This document shows, piece after piece, positions 1 through 8,651 of a stretch of DNA of 37,369 nucleotides. The DNA is from Planctomycetota bacterium (GTDB taxonomy: Bacteria > Planctomycetota > PLA2 > JAEUHO01), in contig JANQJW010000012.1 of the NCBI GenBank assembly GCA_028281445.1, positions 1-37,369 of the forward strand, in the 5' to 3' direction. The first letter of the stretch is position 1; every line of letters begins with the position of its first letter. The notes under the pieces are model-generated. The model had not been told where the DNA came from. It saw only the letters and a list, made by a program, of their open reading frames with translations, and did no database searches. Both the position numbers and the translations under genes were made by a program.

Positions 1-581
1 AGCGCAAGAGCAAGAAGAGCGACAAGGACGAGAAGGAAGACGAAGACGGTCCCCTCGAGGGGTCCAACAAGCTCGAGGTGGCCAAGAGCAAGCTCGGTCA
101 GACCATCCGGCGAATGGCCAAGGACGTGCACTTCAACGTCGTCTTCTACAGCACGGACGTCTCTGTCTGGCGGAAGCCGCCGTCCATGCACGAGGGCACC
201 AAGCCGAACAAGAGCGACGCGATCAAGTGGTTCTCCGGCCAGGATCCCGAGGGCTCGACGAGTCTCTTCCCCGCCCTCATGAAGGCGCTCGAATACGCCG
301 AGGCCTTTGGCGCCGCGGGCGACAAGAAGAAGCGCAAGAAGGGCTCGAGCGGCGCGAACACGATCTTCCTGTTGTCGGACGGTTCGCCGACGGCCAAGGG
401 CGGTGGCGGTCAGCTTCCGCAGGGTGAGATCGAGAAGCAGCTCAAGCGGTTCCTCAAGAAGAACGAGCTCTACCGCGTCGTGGTGCACACGATCGGCGTC
501 GGCCCCGGCCACAACCGCTCGCTCATGCGGCGCATTGCGAGCGCCACGGGCGGCGAGTACCGCGCGGTGGGCGTGGATTGA
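1..581 (+). CDS. VWA-domain protein, 3' part only
   Basis: The reading frame is already open at base 3 and ends at TGA 579-581, so the gene starts outside the window. A GTG at 78 lies inside the frame and is not a convincing start, because the preceding codons encode a charged Lys/Asp/Glu linker followed by the helix SNKLEVAKSKL that normally precedes a VWA strand. What is visible is the second half of a von Willebrand factor A fold: FNVVFYSTDV strand, the MIDAS threonine region GSTSLFPAL, the MIDAS aspartate in LLSDGSPT, and the final VVVHTIGVG strand followed by a glycine-rich end (ATGGEYR). The DxSxS part of the metal site would be upstream. Such domains mediate metal-dependent protein contacts. 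The partner and location cannot be told from this fragment. The VWA call is firm; the role is unknown. Confidence 0.85.
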   Translation, partial: RKSKKSDKDEKEDEDGPLEGSNKLEVAKSKLGQTIRRMAKDVHFNVVFYSTDVSVWRKPPSMHEGTKPNKSDAIKWFSGQDPEGSTSLFPALMKALEYAEAFGAAGDKKKRKKGSSGANTIFLLSDGSPTAKGGGGQLPQGEIEKQLKRFLKKNELYRVVVHTIGVGPGHNRSLMRRIASATGGEYRAVGVD

Positions 582-594
582 GAATCCGTTCATC

Positions 595-716
595 GCGGGC
601 CGACCACTCGGCCCTACCGACCTCGGGTCGCCCCTACATCGATCCCTCACCTGGGCGCGTACGCTGTGAGACTCGCGATGTAGGGGCGACCCGAGCGGAG
701 CGAGTGGTCGGCCCGC
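595..716. repeat. Long imperfect inverted repeat between convergent genes
   Basis: The arms are 595-641 and 676-716. Outer blocks (GCGGGCCGACCACTCG at 595-610 against 701-716) and inner blocks (CTCGGGTCGCCCCTACATCG against its complement at 676-695) match perfectly. They are separated by an unmatched 11 versus 5 nt. The left arm has its own small hairpin (597-603 with 608-614). The element fills the gap between the VWA gene and the minus-strand SDR, so it could serve as a two-way transcription terminator. The GTAGGGGCGACCC core resembles the arms of the repeat at 17542-17681, which suggests a dispersed intergenic palindrome family. Confidence 0.8.
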
Positions 717-733
717 GCACTCCCAAGCCGCAG

Positions 734-1501
734 TCACACCAACGACCGACCTCCGTCCACGTTCAGAACGACGCCGGTCAGGTACTCCGCGCGCACGAGG
801 AAGAGCGCCGCATGCGCGATGTCCTCCGCGCTGCCCCAGCGCTTGAGGAGGGACGCGGCCACCGCCTTTTCACCCTGGTCGTCTGCGCCGCCGGCAGGCG
901 GCAGCATGGCGCCCGGGGCGATGCAGTTCGCGCGTACGGTCGGGGCCAGCGCCTTGGCGAAGCCCTTCGTGAGGTTGATGACGGCCGCCTTGCTCGCGCT
1001 GTAGGGCACGTAGCCCGGCCACGGGCTGTGTCCTGCCACGTCCGCGATGTTGACGATCGCGCCACCGTCTCCAGCGCGCATTACTCGGCCTGCGTGCAGG
1101 GACAAGGCGTACACGGAACGCGCGTTGGCCGCCATGTGGAGGTCGAAATCAGCAACCGTCATGGCATCGAGCGGCGTGCGTTCGAAGATCGCCGCGTTGT
1201 TGATCAGGATGTCGATGCCACCCAGTGACTCATGCGTCACTTCGATCAGGCGCTCGCATGCAACCTCGTCTGTCAGATCCCCGTCGCATAATGAGGCGAC
1301 AGCGCCCCAATTCGACTCTCTCGACTCCTCCAACAATGCAACCGTTTCCTCGGCTCCATCACGATCACTGCGGTAGTGCACGGCAACGCTCGCGCCCGCA
1401 GAGCCCAGACAAAGCGCGATTGCGCGGCCCAGGCGACGAGAGCCGCCCGTCACGAGCGCCTTGCGACCTACGAGCGGCGGTGTGGAGGAGTCACGCGTCA
1501 T
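734..1501 (-). CDS. SDR-family oxidoreductase, pteridine-reductase-like
   Basis: Short-chain dehydrogenase/reductase of 255 aa if started at the ATG at 1501. The frame stays open to 1600, but the extra 33 residues look non-coding and the Rossmann strand begins properly after the 1501 start. The cofactor loop is TGGSRRLGRA (18-27), followed by HYRSDRDGAEE, an NADPH-type pattern. The NNAA motif is near 101 and the catalytic Tyr/Lys are in YSASK (Y167, K171). The usual SDR serine is replaced by Asp in NIADVAG (D154). That Asp and the RLGR loop are features of pteridine reductases (PTR1/FolM group), which reduce dihydrobiopterin or dihydrofolate with NADPH. A general SDR with another substrate cannot be excluded. 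It is soluble and cytoplasmic. It is transcribed divergently from the NYN gene and convergently with the VWA gene. Confidence 0.85.
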   Translation of the reverse strand: MTRDSSTPPLVGRKALVTGGSRRLGRAIALCLGSAGASVAVHYRSDRDGAEETVALLEESRESNWGAVASLCDGDLTDEVACERLIEVTHESLGGIDILINNAAIFERTPLDAMTVADFDLHMAANARSVYALSLHAGRVMRAGDGGAIVNIADVAGHSPWPGYVPYSASKAAVINLTKGFAKALAPTVRANCIAPGAMLPPAGGADDQGEKAVAASLLKRWGSAEDIAHAALFLVRAEYLTGVVLNVDGGRSLV

Positions 1502-1517
1502 GACACTGTTTTTCCAC

Positions 1518-1534
1518 GCACTTGTAAGAAGTGC
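1518..1534. promoter_or_regulatory. Small palindrome upstream of the SDR gene
   Basis: GCACTT and AAGTGC (1518-1523 and 1529-1534) flank a 5-nt spacer, 17 bp before the SDR start in the 205-bp divergent intergenic region. It could be an operator half-site pair or a leader hairpin for the SDR transcript. A TTGACG hexamer at 1575-1580 points toward the NYN gene but has no good -10 at the right distance. No firm promoter is claimed. Confidence 0.25.
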
Positions 1535-1706
1535 CAGCGCGGGATATCCGAAAACGGCATGTGTTAAAAGCGCTTTGACGGGACTGGTCCCTCTCGGCAC
1601 TTTTTCCTATCGTTCTGCGCAGCGAGTACGACGCTCGCAGGCAGACCTTGTGTTACGCCGCGTCGAGGCAGTGCGGCGGTTGTTGAGACTCTAGGGAGCA
1701 GGCGCT

Positions 1707-2714
1707 ATGCCCGATCCGCGTGCGCACGTTGCACTTCTCGTTGACTTCGCCAATTTGCGGCAGCAGATCAACCAACCGGAAGATGAGGGTGACGCGACGC
1801 CGACCGGCCGCGACATTGCGCGTTCTCTCGTTCAGTTCGGCGATGCGTTCGGCCGCGTAGGCCTCGCGCGCGCCTACGCCGACTGGTCTCGTGACCCCGA
1901 TGTCGCCCGTCAACTCAACGGAACGCGTCTCGCACCCGTGCTCGTTCCCGCAACGCAGGACGGCGAAGATCGCAGCCACATCCAGCTCACCGTGGACGCC
2001 ATGGAAGCGCTCTTCAACGGCGATGAGCCGGACGCGTTCATCGTTGTCTCCAGCGATCCGAGCCTCGTGCCTCTCGTCCAGGCCATCCGCAGCGACGGCA
2101 GCGAGGTCATCGTCGTCGCAGCGGATACCGCGCTCGCCGAGGAGATGAGCGCCGAGGCCGACCAGTTCTTCAGCGTCGAGGACGTGCTTGACGGCAAGCG
2201 CGGCGCATCGGTCACGCCGCGTGCGTTCCGCACCGAGCGCAACGGCGGCACCAGCCGTCCCCAGAGTGCCGGTCGTGCTGCCCGCGGCCGCCGCGAGGAG
2301 CGCGATCGCGGCGCACGCGATTTCAGCCAGTCGCTGCTGCGCGAGCCCGACTTCGAAGACTACGACTGGACCCGCTTCGTCCGTCTCATCGACGAGCTCG
2401 AGCAGCGCCTGCCCTTCGTTGGCGTGCGCTACCTCGTGAACAAGGTCCTCGGCCCGCACAACTGCGGCATCGAGGATCCGCGCATCAAGCGCGACCTCAT
2501 CAACCAGGCCGTCGACGAGGGCCTGATCGAGATGTACGCAGTCGGCAACGTGAACGACCGCACGGATCCCGTCACGGCCTGCCGCCTCGACCGCGAAAAC
2601 GAGATCGTGGTGGAGGTTCTCGGCCCCGGCACGCGCGCCGCCGCCGCCGAGGGGGACGAGGAGCCGCTGCCCGAGCCCGAGTTCGGGGAGTTCACCCCGT
2701 CGGCCCGCGCGTAG
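1707..2714 (+). CDS. NYN/LabA-type PIN-fold protein with C-terminal winged-helix-like region
   Basis: 335 aa with ATG at 1707 preceded by AGGGAG about 9 nt upstream. Residues 7-165 form an NYN (LabA/DUF88) domain. The first strand is LLVDFANLR (D13, N16), with a middle acidic residue D97 in the VDAME helix, then the VVSSDPSLVPLV motif (D117) and a terminal strand with FSVEDVL. These acidic positions make the metal site of NYN ribonucleases, a PIN-like fold acting on RNA. A basic low-complexity linker (about 175-210, with RAARGRREERDRGARD) leads to residues 217-312, a compact helical/strand region of the LOTUS/OST-HTH or winged-helix type often fused to NYN domains and thought to bind RNA. The acidic C-terminal tail is probably disordered. 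It stands alone, and no operon partner is evident. Confidence 0.85.
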   Translation: MPDPRAHVALLVDFANLRQQINQPEDEGDATPTGRDIARSLVQFGDAFGRVGLARAYADWSRDPDVARQLNGTRLAPVLVPATQDGEDRSHIQLTVDAMEALFNGDEPDAFIVVSSDPSLVPLVQAIRSDGSEVIVVAADTALAEEMSAEADQFFSVEDVLDGKRGASVTPRAFRTERNGGTSRPQSAGRAARGRREERDRGARDFSQSLLREPDFEDYDWTRFVRLIDELEQRLPFVGVRYLVNKVLGPHNCGIEDPRIKRDLINQAVDEGLIEMYAVGNVNDRTDPVTACRLDRENEIVVEVLGPGTRAAAAEGDEEPLPEPEFGEFTPSARA

Positions 2715-2897
2715 GCCCAAAGCGGCCCTTCGGAAGACCCACCGGCCCACTTCGTTTGATTTCTGTGACAGGTCCGTGCCCGGGCTCTGCCCCCGGTACT
2801 TGACCGACCCTGAGTCTGCGGCAGAAGTACGGGATTCCCCGCGAGGTCTCCGGGCCGGAGCGCCCCGGGCAGGGACGGGGAATGGAGGTATGAGCCC

Positions 2898-3938
2898 ATG
2901 ATCGAGGTTCGCGACCTCACCAAGAACTACGGTGAAGTGAAGGCGCTCCGCGGCGTCAGCTTCGACATCGAGCCCGGCCACGTCGTCGGTCTGCTCGGTC
3001 CGAACGGCGCCGGCAAGTCGACGCTGATGCGGATCGTGACCGGCTACCTGGCCCAGACGACCGGTAGCGTGTCGCTCAACGGGGTCGACGTCCTCGACGA
3101 TCCGATCACGTGCCAGCGCCAGATCGGCTACCTGCCGGAAGGCAACCCGCTCTACCTGGAGATGCGCCTGCGCGAGATCCTGCGCTTCACCGCGGACATG
3201 CGCGGCATCGAGAAGAGCGAGCGTCCGGCCGCGATCGGCGCGGCCATTCGCGACGCCGGTCTCGTGGGCCGGGAGCACCAGCTCATCGGCTCGTTCTCCC
3301 GCGGCTTCCGGCAGCGCGTCGGACTCGCGATGGCGCTGCTTCACAGTCCGCCCGTCCTGATCCTCGACGAGCCGAGCTCGGGTCTCGACCCGACGCAGCA
3401 GGCGGAGATGCGCCGTTTGATCCGCGACCTGGGTGAGACGCGCACCGTCGTCTTCTCGACGCACATCCTGCCGGAGGTCGAAGCAACGTGCGATCGCGTG
3501 CTCCTGATTGGCAACGGGGAGCTCGTGCTCGACGGGACGGTCGACGAGATCCGCGAACAGGCGGCCACAGGTCACTCGATTCGCGTCCTCGTGCGTTCCG
3601 ACGCCGATGACGCGCGCGCTACGTTCCAGGCGCTGTCGTTCGCCACCGGCGTCGAGGTGCATCCGAACCAGCCCGCCGGCGGCATCGCCACGGTGCTCGT
3701 GCACACGAACGGCGCGCCGGAGCACGGTCAGCTCGAAGAAGCGTCGGGCGCCGCGTTCAAGGCCGGACTCGGCCTCGTGGGTCTCGATGTCGAGCGTCCC
3801 TCGCTGGAGGTCGACTTCGCACGGTTGACATCCGAGTCGTGGCGCGAAGAGCACCTCATCGAGCCCGCGGCGAACGGCGAGGCTGGGGACGCGCCTGCGC
3901 CCGAAGAGGAGAAGGATGAGAAGGGAGAGACGGACTGA
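2898..3938 (+). CDS. ABC transporter ATP-binding protein, GldA-type
   Basis: 346 aa with ATG at 2898 and GGAGG at 2884-2888. A nearer ATG at 2890 runs into TGA after three codons and is not the start. The Walker A motif is GPNGAGKST (34-42). The Q-loop position reads IGYLPEGNPLY, with Glu81 where most ABC ATPases have Gln, as is usual in GldA-type proteins. The signature is SRGFRQ (134-139), Walker B is LILDEP (154-159) and the H-loop is STHILPE (H189). After the nucleotide-binding domain, about 100 residues form a GldA-like C-terminal domain, ending in a Glu/Lys-rich tail. It is the first gene of a four-gene operon: its TGA overlaps the permease ATG (TGATG). It should power the complex formed with the next two proteins at the inner membrane. 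The substrate is unknown. Confidence 0.95.
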   Translation: MIEVRDLTKNYGEVKALRGVSFDIEPGHVVGLLGPNGAGKSTLMRIVTGYLAQTTGSVSLNGVDVLDDPITCQRQIGYLPEGNPLYLEMRLREILRFTADMRGIEKSERPAAIGAAIRDAGLVGREHQLIGSFSRGFRQRVGLAMALLHSPPVLILDEPSSGLDPTQQAEMRRLIRDLGETRTVVFSTHILPEVEATCDRVLLIGNGELVLDGTVDEIREQAATGHSIRVLVRSDADDARATFQALSFATGVEVHPNQPAGGIATVLVHTNGAPEHGQLEEASGAAFKAGLGLVGLDVERPSLEVDFARLTSESWREEHLIEPAANGEAGDAPAPEEEKDEKGETD

Positions 3939-4660
3939 TGGGTGAGATCTTCGCCGTCTACCGCAAGGAGATGCGGGCCTACCTGGTGAGCCCCATCCCC
4001 TACATCGTCACGGCGCTCTTCGCGGGCGGCATGGCGTGGCGGTTCTTCTTCGATCCCGACAAGGCCTTCTTCGTCTACGACAAGGCCGAGATGTACCGGG
4101 GCTTCTTCTTCGAGCTCGAGTACTTCCTCATCATCCTCGTGCCCGTCATCGCGATGGGACAGTGGAGCAACGAGTCCAACGGCGGCACCATCGAGACGCT
4201 GGTGACGCTGCCCGTGCGCACGTCCTCGCTCGTCGCGGGCAAGTTCCTCGCCGGCCTCACGCTGATCCTGGTGTGCCTTCTCGCCACGGGGGTCATCCCG
4301 GTCACCGTGAGCAACATGGGCGACCTCGACTGGGGGCCGGTCCACGGCGGGTACTTCGGCGCGTTCCTATTCTGCGCCGCGTTGCTCGCGCTGGGCATCT
4401 GGGTGTCCTCGCTGACGCGCTACCAGATCGTGTCGTTCGTCCTGACGCTGTTCGCGGGACTCGTGCTGGTCGGCATGTACGACCTCGCCAACGAGACGGG
4501 GCCGCTCGCGCCCATCCTCGAGCAACTCTCGCTGTCGTCGCACTACCAGGCGATGGGGCGTGGCGTCATCGACCTGCGTGACGTCCTCTACTTTGTCAGC
4601 TTTGCCGCGTTCTTCCTCTACCTGAACGTGCAGACGATCGAGAACCGGAGGTATCGCTGA
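3938..4660 (+). CDS. ABC-2 permease, GldF-type
   Basis: 240 aa with about six hydrophobic segments. The N-terminus VYRKEMRAYLVSPIPYIV is the amphipathic start typical of ABC-2 permeases. It is followed by a short extracytoplasmic loop, a second segment (YFLIILVPVIAMGQW), then the family signature region with GTIETLVTLPV and a VAGKFLAGL segment. This pattern is shared by GldF and NosY-type subunits. The protein ends close after the last membrane helix (FAAFFLYLNVQTIENRRYR). The start overlaps the ATPase stop by one base and the next gene begins 2 nt after its stop, so the three are co-translated. It forms the membrane channel of the cassette. In Bacteroidetes the homologous GldAFG complex is needed for gliding, but in other phyla the cassette is widespread without proven function. 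Confidence 0.92.
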   Translation: MGEIFAVYRKEMRAYLVSPIPYIVTALFAGGMAWRFFFDPDKAFFVYDKAEMYRGFFFELEYFLIILVPVIAMGQWSNESNGGTIETLVTLPVRTSSLVAGKFLAGLTLILVCLLATGVIPVTVSNMGDLDWGPVHGGYFGAFLFCAALLALGIWVSSLTRYQIVSFVLTLFAGLVLVGMYDLANETGPLAPILEQLSLSSHYQAMGRGVIDLRDVLYFVSFAAFFLYLNVQTIENRRYR

Positions 4661-4662
4661 TC

Positions 4663-6531
4663 ATGGAAGGCCGCAACCTGCAGATTCGCCGGCTGTCCTG
4701 GATGAGCAGCATCTTGCTGTTCGCCGTGATCGTGCTGGCCAACATCGTCTTCGCGCGTAGCGCCACGCGCATCGACCTCACCGAAGAAGGCGTCTACACG
4801 CTGACGGACGGGTCGAAGCGCATCCTGGCGGGCCTCGAGGACCCCGCGATCATCAAGGTGTTCTGGCAGGGCATTCCCGCGCGCTTCGACAACACGAAGC
4901 GCTACGTCGAAGCGCTGCTCGACGAGATGGAGAACGCCGCCAGCGACGAGCGTTTCCAGGTCCAGTGGGTGGACATGGAAGAGGAAGAGGGCAAGAGCGC
5001 CGCATCGGAGCTGGGCGTCGAACAGTACGTGTTCGGTGCTGCGCACGGCTCCGAGGTGCGTGAGTCCAAGGGCTACATGAGCCTCACGATCGAGCTCGGC
5101 AACGAGAAGCCCGCCATTTTCAATGCGCTCTCGCTGATCGAGGACCAGCTCGAGTACCTGATCGTCGCCACGATCTACCAGCGCAGCCGCACCGAGCGGC
5201 CCGTGATCGGCATGGTGGCGCCGCGGCCCCAGTTCAACCCGTTCATGGGCGGACGCCGGCCGCAGGGGCAGTTCAACGACTTCGGCGAGACGATGCGCAA
5301 GGCGTTCGGCAACGCCGCGCGCGACTACCTGACGCTCGACCAGCCCATCGAGCCGGACGTCGAGGTGTTGATCCTGACCCGGCCTCGGGCGCTCACCGAG
5401 ACGCAGGTCTATCACTTCGAGCAGTTCCTGCTGCGCGGCGGACGCGGGATTCTCCTGCTGGATCCGGTCGACATCGACAACGTCTTCGGTGCCGCCTCCC
5501 AGCGCGCCGAGCCGCACCTGAGCGGCATGGAGGACTGGCTCTCCCACGTCGGTGTCACTGCGGAACGCGGCGTGGTGGGGGACTTCGAGGCCACGTGCCT
5601 CTTCCCCAAGGGCGGTCGAGAGGCCGTGCGCTACCCGTTCTGGCCCAAGGTGCTGCCCGACTTCATGGACCGCGAGAACCCGGTGACGCGCAACCTTGCG
5701 CCCATGCCGATGTACTGGCCCGCCGCGTTGTCGGTCGACGAGAAGAAGCAGACGGCCGAGGGCCGCACGGCCACCGTGCTGGCCACCACGAGTGACTCCG
5801 GGTATCGCCGCGGCGACATCACGGCGCTCAAGGACACGGCCGAGGATGCCAGCGGCAAGCTGCTGGAGCGCGTGCCGCTGATCGTCATGGTCGAGGGGCC
5901 CCTCAAGTCGCTCTGGCTCGGCAAGCCCGTGCCTGGGAGCGAGCCGGAGAAGCCGGCCGACGGCGAGGGCGGGAGCGAAGACGGCGAGGGCTCGGGCGAC
6001 GGCGCACCGGCGGCCGGTTCACCCGACGGCGATGCCCCTGCCGATCCGCCGAAGAGCGACGAACCGAAGAAGGACGACGCACCCGAGGGTGGCGAGCCGA
6101 AGGAAGCGCCCAAGGCCGACGAGCCGAAGAAGGATCCGGGGAAGGACGAGCCCAAGCAGGACGGGTCGGACGGCGACGGCGATGCAGACGCCAAAGAAGA
6201 CGAGGAGAGCGGCCCCGCGCGCCTCGAGGACGGCGAGATCAAGCTGCTGGTCGTCGGCGACGCGGAGCTGATCTGCGATCAGCTCGGCCCGCGCTTCCCA
6301 TTCTCGCGCGCGATCAACGGTGTGACCGGCTTCAGCTTCGTTGCGAACGCGGCGGAGTGGATGAGCGGCAGCGACGACCTCCTTGCTCTGCGCGCGCGGG
6401 CGACGAACCCGCGCAACCTCGAGCAGATGGAGGACAAGGACCGCGATCTCGTCAAGAACCTGAACCTGTACCTGATACCGCTGCTCGTCCTGCTGGCGGG
6501 CATGACGGTCTTCATCGTGCGCAGGAGCTAG
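4663..6531 (+). CDS. GldG-like ABC-associated membrane protein
   Basis: 622 aa, starting 2 nt after the permease stop. There is one membrane helix near the N-terminus (about 14-31, ILLFAVIVLANIVFARSA) and one at the C-terminus (about 600-619). The long extracytoplasmic part between them begins RIDLTEEGVYTLTDGSKRILAGL, the hallmark opening of the ABC-type uncharacterised transport domain (GldG; related to the IFT52/ABC_transp_aux fold). Residues about 425-517 are an inserted low-complexity segment of Asp, Glu, Lys, Pro and Gly (repeats of DEPKKD), probably a flexible surface linker. The conserved fold resumes at KLLVVGDAELI. The protein pairs with the permease and ATPase. Its known role in any system is poorly defined. 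Confidence 0.9.
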   Translation: MEGRNLQIRRLSWMSSILLFAVIVLANIVFARSATRIDLTEEGVYTLTDGSKRILAGLEDPAIIKVFWQGIPARFDNTKRYVEALLDEMENAASDERFQVQWVDMEEEEGKSAASELGVEQYVFGAAHGSEVRESKGYMSLTIELGNEKPAIFNALSLIEDQLEYLIVATIYQRSRTERPVIGMVAPRPQFNPFMGGRRPQGQFNDFGETMRKAFGNAARDYLTLDQPIEPDVEVLILTRPRALTETQVYHFEQFLLRGGRGILLLDPVDIDNVFGAASQRAEPHLSGMEDWLSHVGVTAERGVVGDFEATCLFPKGGREAVRYPFWPKVLPDFMDRENPVTRNLAPMPMYWPAALSVDEKKQTAEGRTATVLATTSDSGYRRGDITALKDTAEDASGKLLERVPLIVMVEGPLKSLWLGKPVPGSEPEKPADGEGGSEDGEGSGDGAPAAGSPDGDAPADPPKSDEPKKDDAPEGGEPKEAPKADEPKKDPGKDEPKQDGSDGDGDADAKEDEESGPARLEDGEIKLLVVGDAELICDQLGPRFPFSRAINGVTGFSFVANAAEWMSGSDDLLALRARATNPRNLEQMEDKDRDLVKNLNLYLIPLLVLLAGMTVFIVRRS

Positions 6532-6535
6532 TCCG

Positions 6536-7768
6536 ATGAGCAGCAAGCTGAAGACGCTCCAGAAGCGCAATCTCATCTTCGCCGCACTCATCGTCGTACT
6601 CGGCGTCGTCGTCGTGTTGCGCGGCAATCCGACCGTGAGTGCGAAGAAGGAGTCGCTCCCCAAGGTCTTCCCGGAGTTCAACCCGGACGACGCACGCATG
6701 GTGGAGATCTCCGTCGCTCCCAAGGGGGATCAGCCGGGCCGCAAGCTCGCCTTGCAGCTCGACGCGGGCGGTCGCTGGGTCATGGAGAGCCACTACCGCT
6801 ACCCGCTGCAGGCGGGCGCGTCGCGTCTGCTCGATGCGATCTCTCGCGCGCGCCGCAGCGCGCTGGTCACGAGCCGAGTCGACACGTTCGATCAGTACGC
6901 CGGCAACGAGGGCTGGACCGACGTCACCGTGCTCGACAGCCAGGGGCGCGCCATGGTGCGGTTCGGTCTCGGGAACTACCAGTACCCCGAGACGTTCCTG
7001 CGCGTGTCCAGCGGCGGCCAGGAGCAGATCATCAAGGCCTCCAACATCGTGCCGAACGTCGCGGCCACCGACGTGAAGTCGTGGATCGACACGCGCATCT
7101 GGCCGAACCTCTCGGCCTCGAAGATGATCCGCATCGACGTCGAGCAGAAGGAAGACAACCGCACGATCACGATCGTGAAGCGCGGCGAGTCGGCGGCCGA
7201 CATCGAGATGGGGGCGCCGGAGGCCGACGAGGCCAAGGAGAAGATCTACTGGATGGCCTCGCCGGAAGAGGCCGACGCCAAGAGGATCGCGGTCGAGGAT
7301 CTCGCGCGTGAGTTCACGGGCATGCTGATCGAGGACATCGCGTCCGGCACGATGACGGCGGCCGACCAGGAGAAGTTCGGCCTGAAGGATCCGCAGGTCG
7401 TCGTGACTTTCGTGCAGAAGGACGGCGAGAAGGTCACGAAGAACACGCTGCGTGTCGGCGACGCGGACGAGAGCGGTGACAACCGCTACGTCCAGCGTTC
7501 GGACGCGCAGTGGGTGTTCAAGGTCCGCAGTGCGAGCCTGAGCCGCATCCGGCAGAACCCGGAAGAGTTCATCGACAAGCCCGAGCCGCCGAAGGACGAA
7601 GGCGGAGAGGGCGAGAAGGACGGCGCCGCGGGCAGCCCCGACGGCAACGGCAAGGACGCGTCCGGCGACCCCGACGGCGGTGACCTGCCTGCGATTCCGC
7701 CGCCGCTGCCGCCCGAGGATCCCAAGAAGGACGAGCCGAGGGACCCCAAGAAGGACGGCGGCGACTAG
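6536..7768 (+). CDS. DUF4340 domain protein, last gene of the Gld-type cassette
   Basis: 410 aa, ATG 4 nt after the GldG-like stop. One N-terminal membrane anchor (about 11-30, ending VVVVLRGNP) is followed by an extracytoplasmic DUF4340 region: repeated beta-rich units in which phrases such as WVMESHYRYPLQAGASRLLDAI and the RFGLGNYQYPETFLR strand recur. Residues from about 345 to the end are a Pro/Asp/Glu/Lys/Gly tail. DUF4340 proteins commonly follow GldG-type genes in Planctomycetota, Acidobacteriota and others, so this is very likely an accessory of the same membrane complex. No enzymatic motif is seen. The gene faces the minus-strand BtpA gene 52 bp downstream. Confidence 0.88.
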   Translation: MSSKLKTLQKRNLIFAALIVVLGVVVVLRGNPTVSAKKESLPKVFPEFNPDDARMVEISVAPKGDQPGRKLALQLDAGGRWVMESHYRYPLQAGASRLLDAISRARRSALVTSRVDTFDQYAGNEGWTDVTVLDSQGRAMVRFGLGNYQYPETFLRVSSGGQEQIIKASNIVPNVAATDVKSWIDTRIWPNLSASKMIRIDVEQKEDNRTITIVKRGESAADIEMGAPEADEAKEKIYWMASPEEADAKRIAVEDLAREFTGMLIEDIASGTMTAADQEKFGLKDPQVVVTFVQKDGEKVTKNTLRVGDADESGDNRYVQRSDAQWVFKVRSASLSRIRQNPEEFIDKPEPPKDEGGEGEKDGAAGSPDGNGKDASGDPDGGDLPAIPPPLPPEDPKKDEPRDPKKDGGD

Positions 7769-7820
7769 CCGCCCTTCGACTCCCTCTCGACAAGCTGGGG
7801 GGGTCGCTCAGGGCCTGCGG

Positions 7821-8651
7821 CTACGCCCTAGCTGCCTTCACGAACGCGCGCGCCTTCTGGGCATCGACCGGCGCGTCCGTCTTCCCACCGCGCTTGATCG
7901 ACGTGCCGACGATCACGCCGTCGGCGTGTTCGAGGAAGTAGCCGATCGACTCGCGGTCTGCGCCGGAGCCGACGAGTAGCGTCGCTTCGGGTACGTTGAT
8001 GCGGATGGCCTCGAGGGCATCCTCGTCCACCGGCTCGCCGGTGCGCAGGCCGCTGAGGATGACGGCGTCGGCGCCGCCGCGTTCGAGCGTGTCGCGGATC
8101 TCTTCGCTGAGCGCGCGCGGAGCCAGCGGCTGGGCGTGCTTGACACGCGCATCCGCGAAGACCTTGACCCGCGGGGCGATGGTGGCGCGAAGGCGCATCC
8201 ACTCCGCTGCGCGGCCCTCGATGACACCCTGGTCGGCAACCACGGCACCCGTCAGCACGTTCACGCGGATGAAGTCGAGGTCCGCGGCGGCGGCGATGGC
8301 GAGGGCCGACGCCGCGTCGTTGCGGAGCACGTTGACACCCACGGCCATGCGCGGTCCGAGCGCGTCGCGTACGGCCGCGGCCGCGACCGCCATCGAGGCC
8401 ACCGTCTCGGCGGGGACCCGGTCCTTGAAGAACGGTGCGTCGCCGTAGTTCTCGACGAGCACGCCGTGGAAGCCGGCGCGCTGGAGGAGCTTGGCGTCGC
8501 TCACGGCGCGTGCGCGCCAGCGCGCCGCGCGGCGGCCCTTCTTGGGGACGCTCCGGCCCGGCGCGCCAGGCAGCGGCGGCAAGTGCACCATGCCGATCAG
8601 CAGGGGGCGCTGGACCAGCGGTTGGCTCGGGGTGGTGCGCTTGGCCGCCAT
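7821..8651 (-). CDS. btpA: BtpA/SgcQ family TIM-barrel protein
   Basis: 276 aa. The whole length follows the BtpA family: LIGMVHLPPLPGAPG at the first strand, GVLVENYGDAPFF, GVNVLRNDAASALAIA, DFIRVNVLTGAVVADQG, FADARVKHA, AVILSGLRTG and the phosphate-loop-like LLVGSGAD with GVIVGTSIKRGG near the end. In cyanobacteria BtpA is needed for stable photosystem I. Outside phototrophs the family, including SgcQ, is probably a sugar- or nucleotide-related TIM-barrel enzyme of unproven reaction. No photosynthesis genes are present here, so that role is not implied. A TAGGCT box lies 10 nt before the ATG and there is no clear SD. It is divergent from the superoxide dismutase gene. Confidence 0.9.
   Translation of the reverse strand: MAAKRTTPSQPLVQRPLLIGMVHLPPLPGAPGRSVPKKGRRAARWRARAVSDAKLLQRAGFHGVLVENYGDAPFFKDRVPAETVASMAVAAAAVRDALGPRMAVGVNVLRNDAASALAIAAAADLDFIRVNVLTGAVVADQGVIEGRAAEWMRLRATIAPRVKVFADARVKHAQPLAPRALSEEIRDTLERGGADAVILSGLRTGEPVDEDALEAIRINVPEATLLVGSGADRESIGYFLEHADGVIVGTSIKRGGKTDAPVDAQKARAFVKAARA

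Noticed and set aside
1653..3854. 733-residue open frame on the minus strand
   Set aside because: It is antisense to the NYN and ABC ATPase genes, both with clear motifs. Its product is Arg/Ala/Val/His-rich without any family feature, typical of GC-rich shadow frames.
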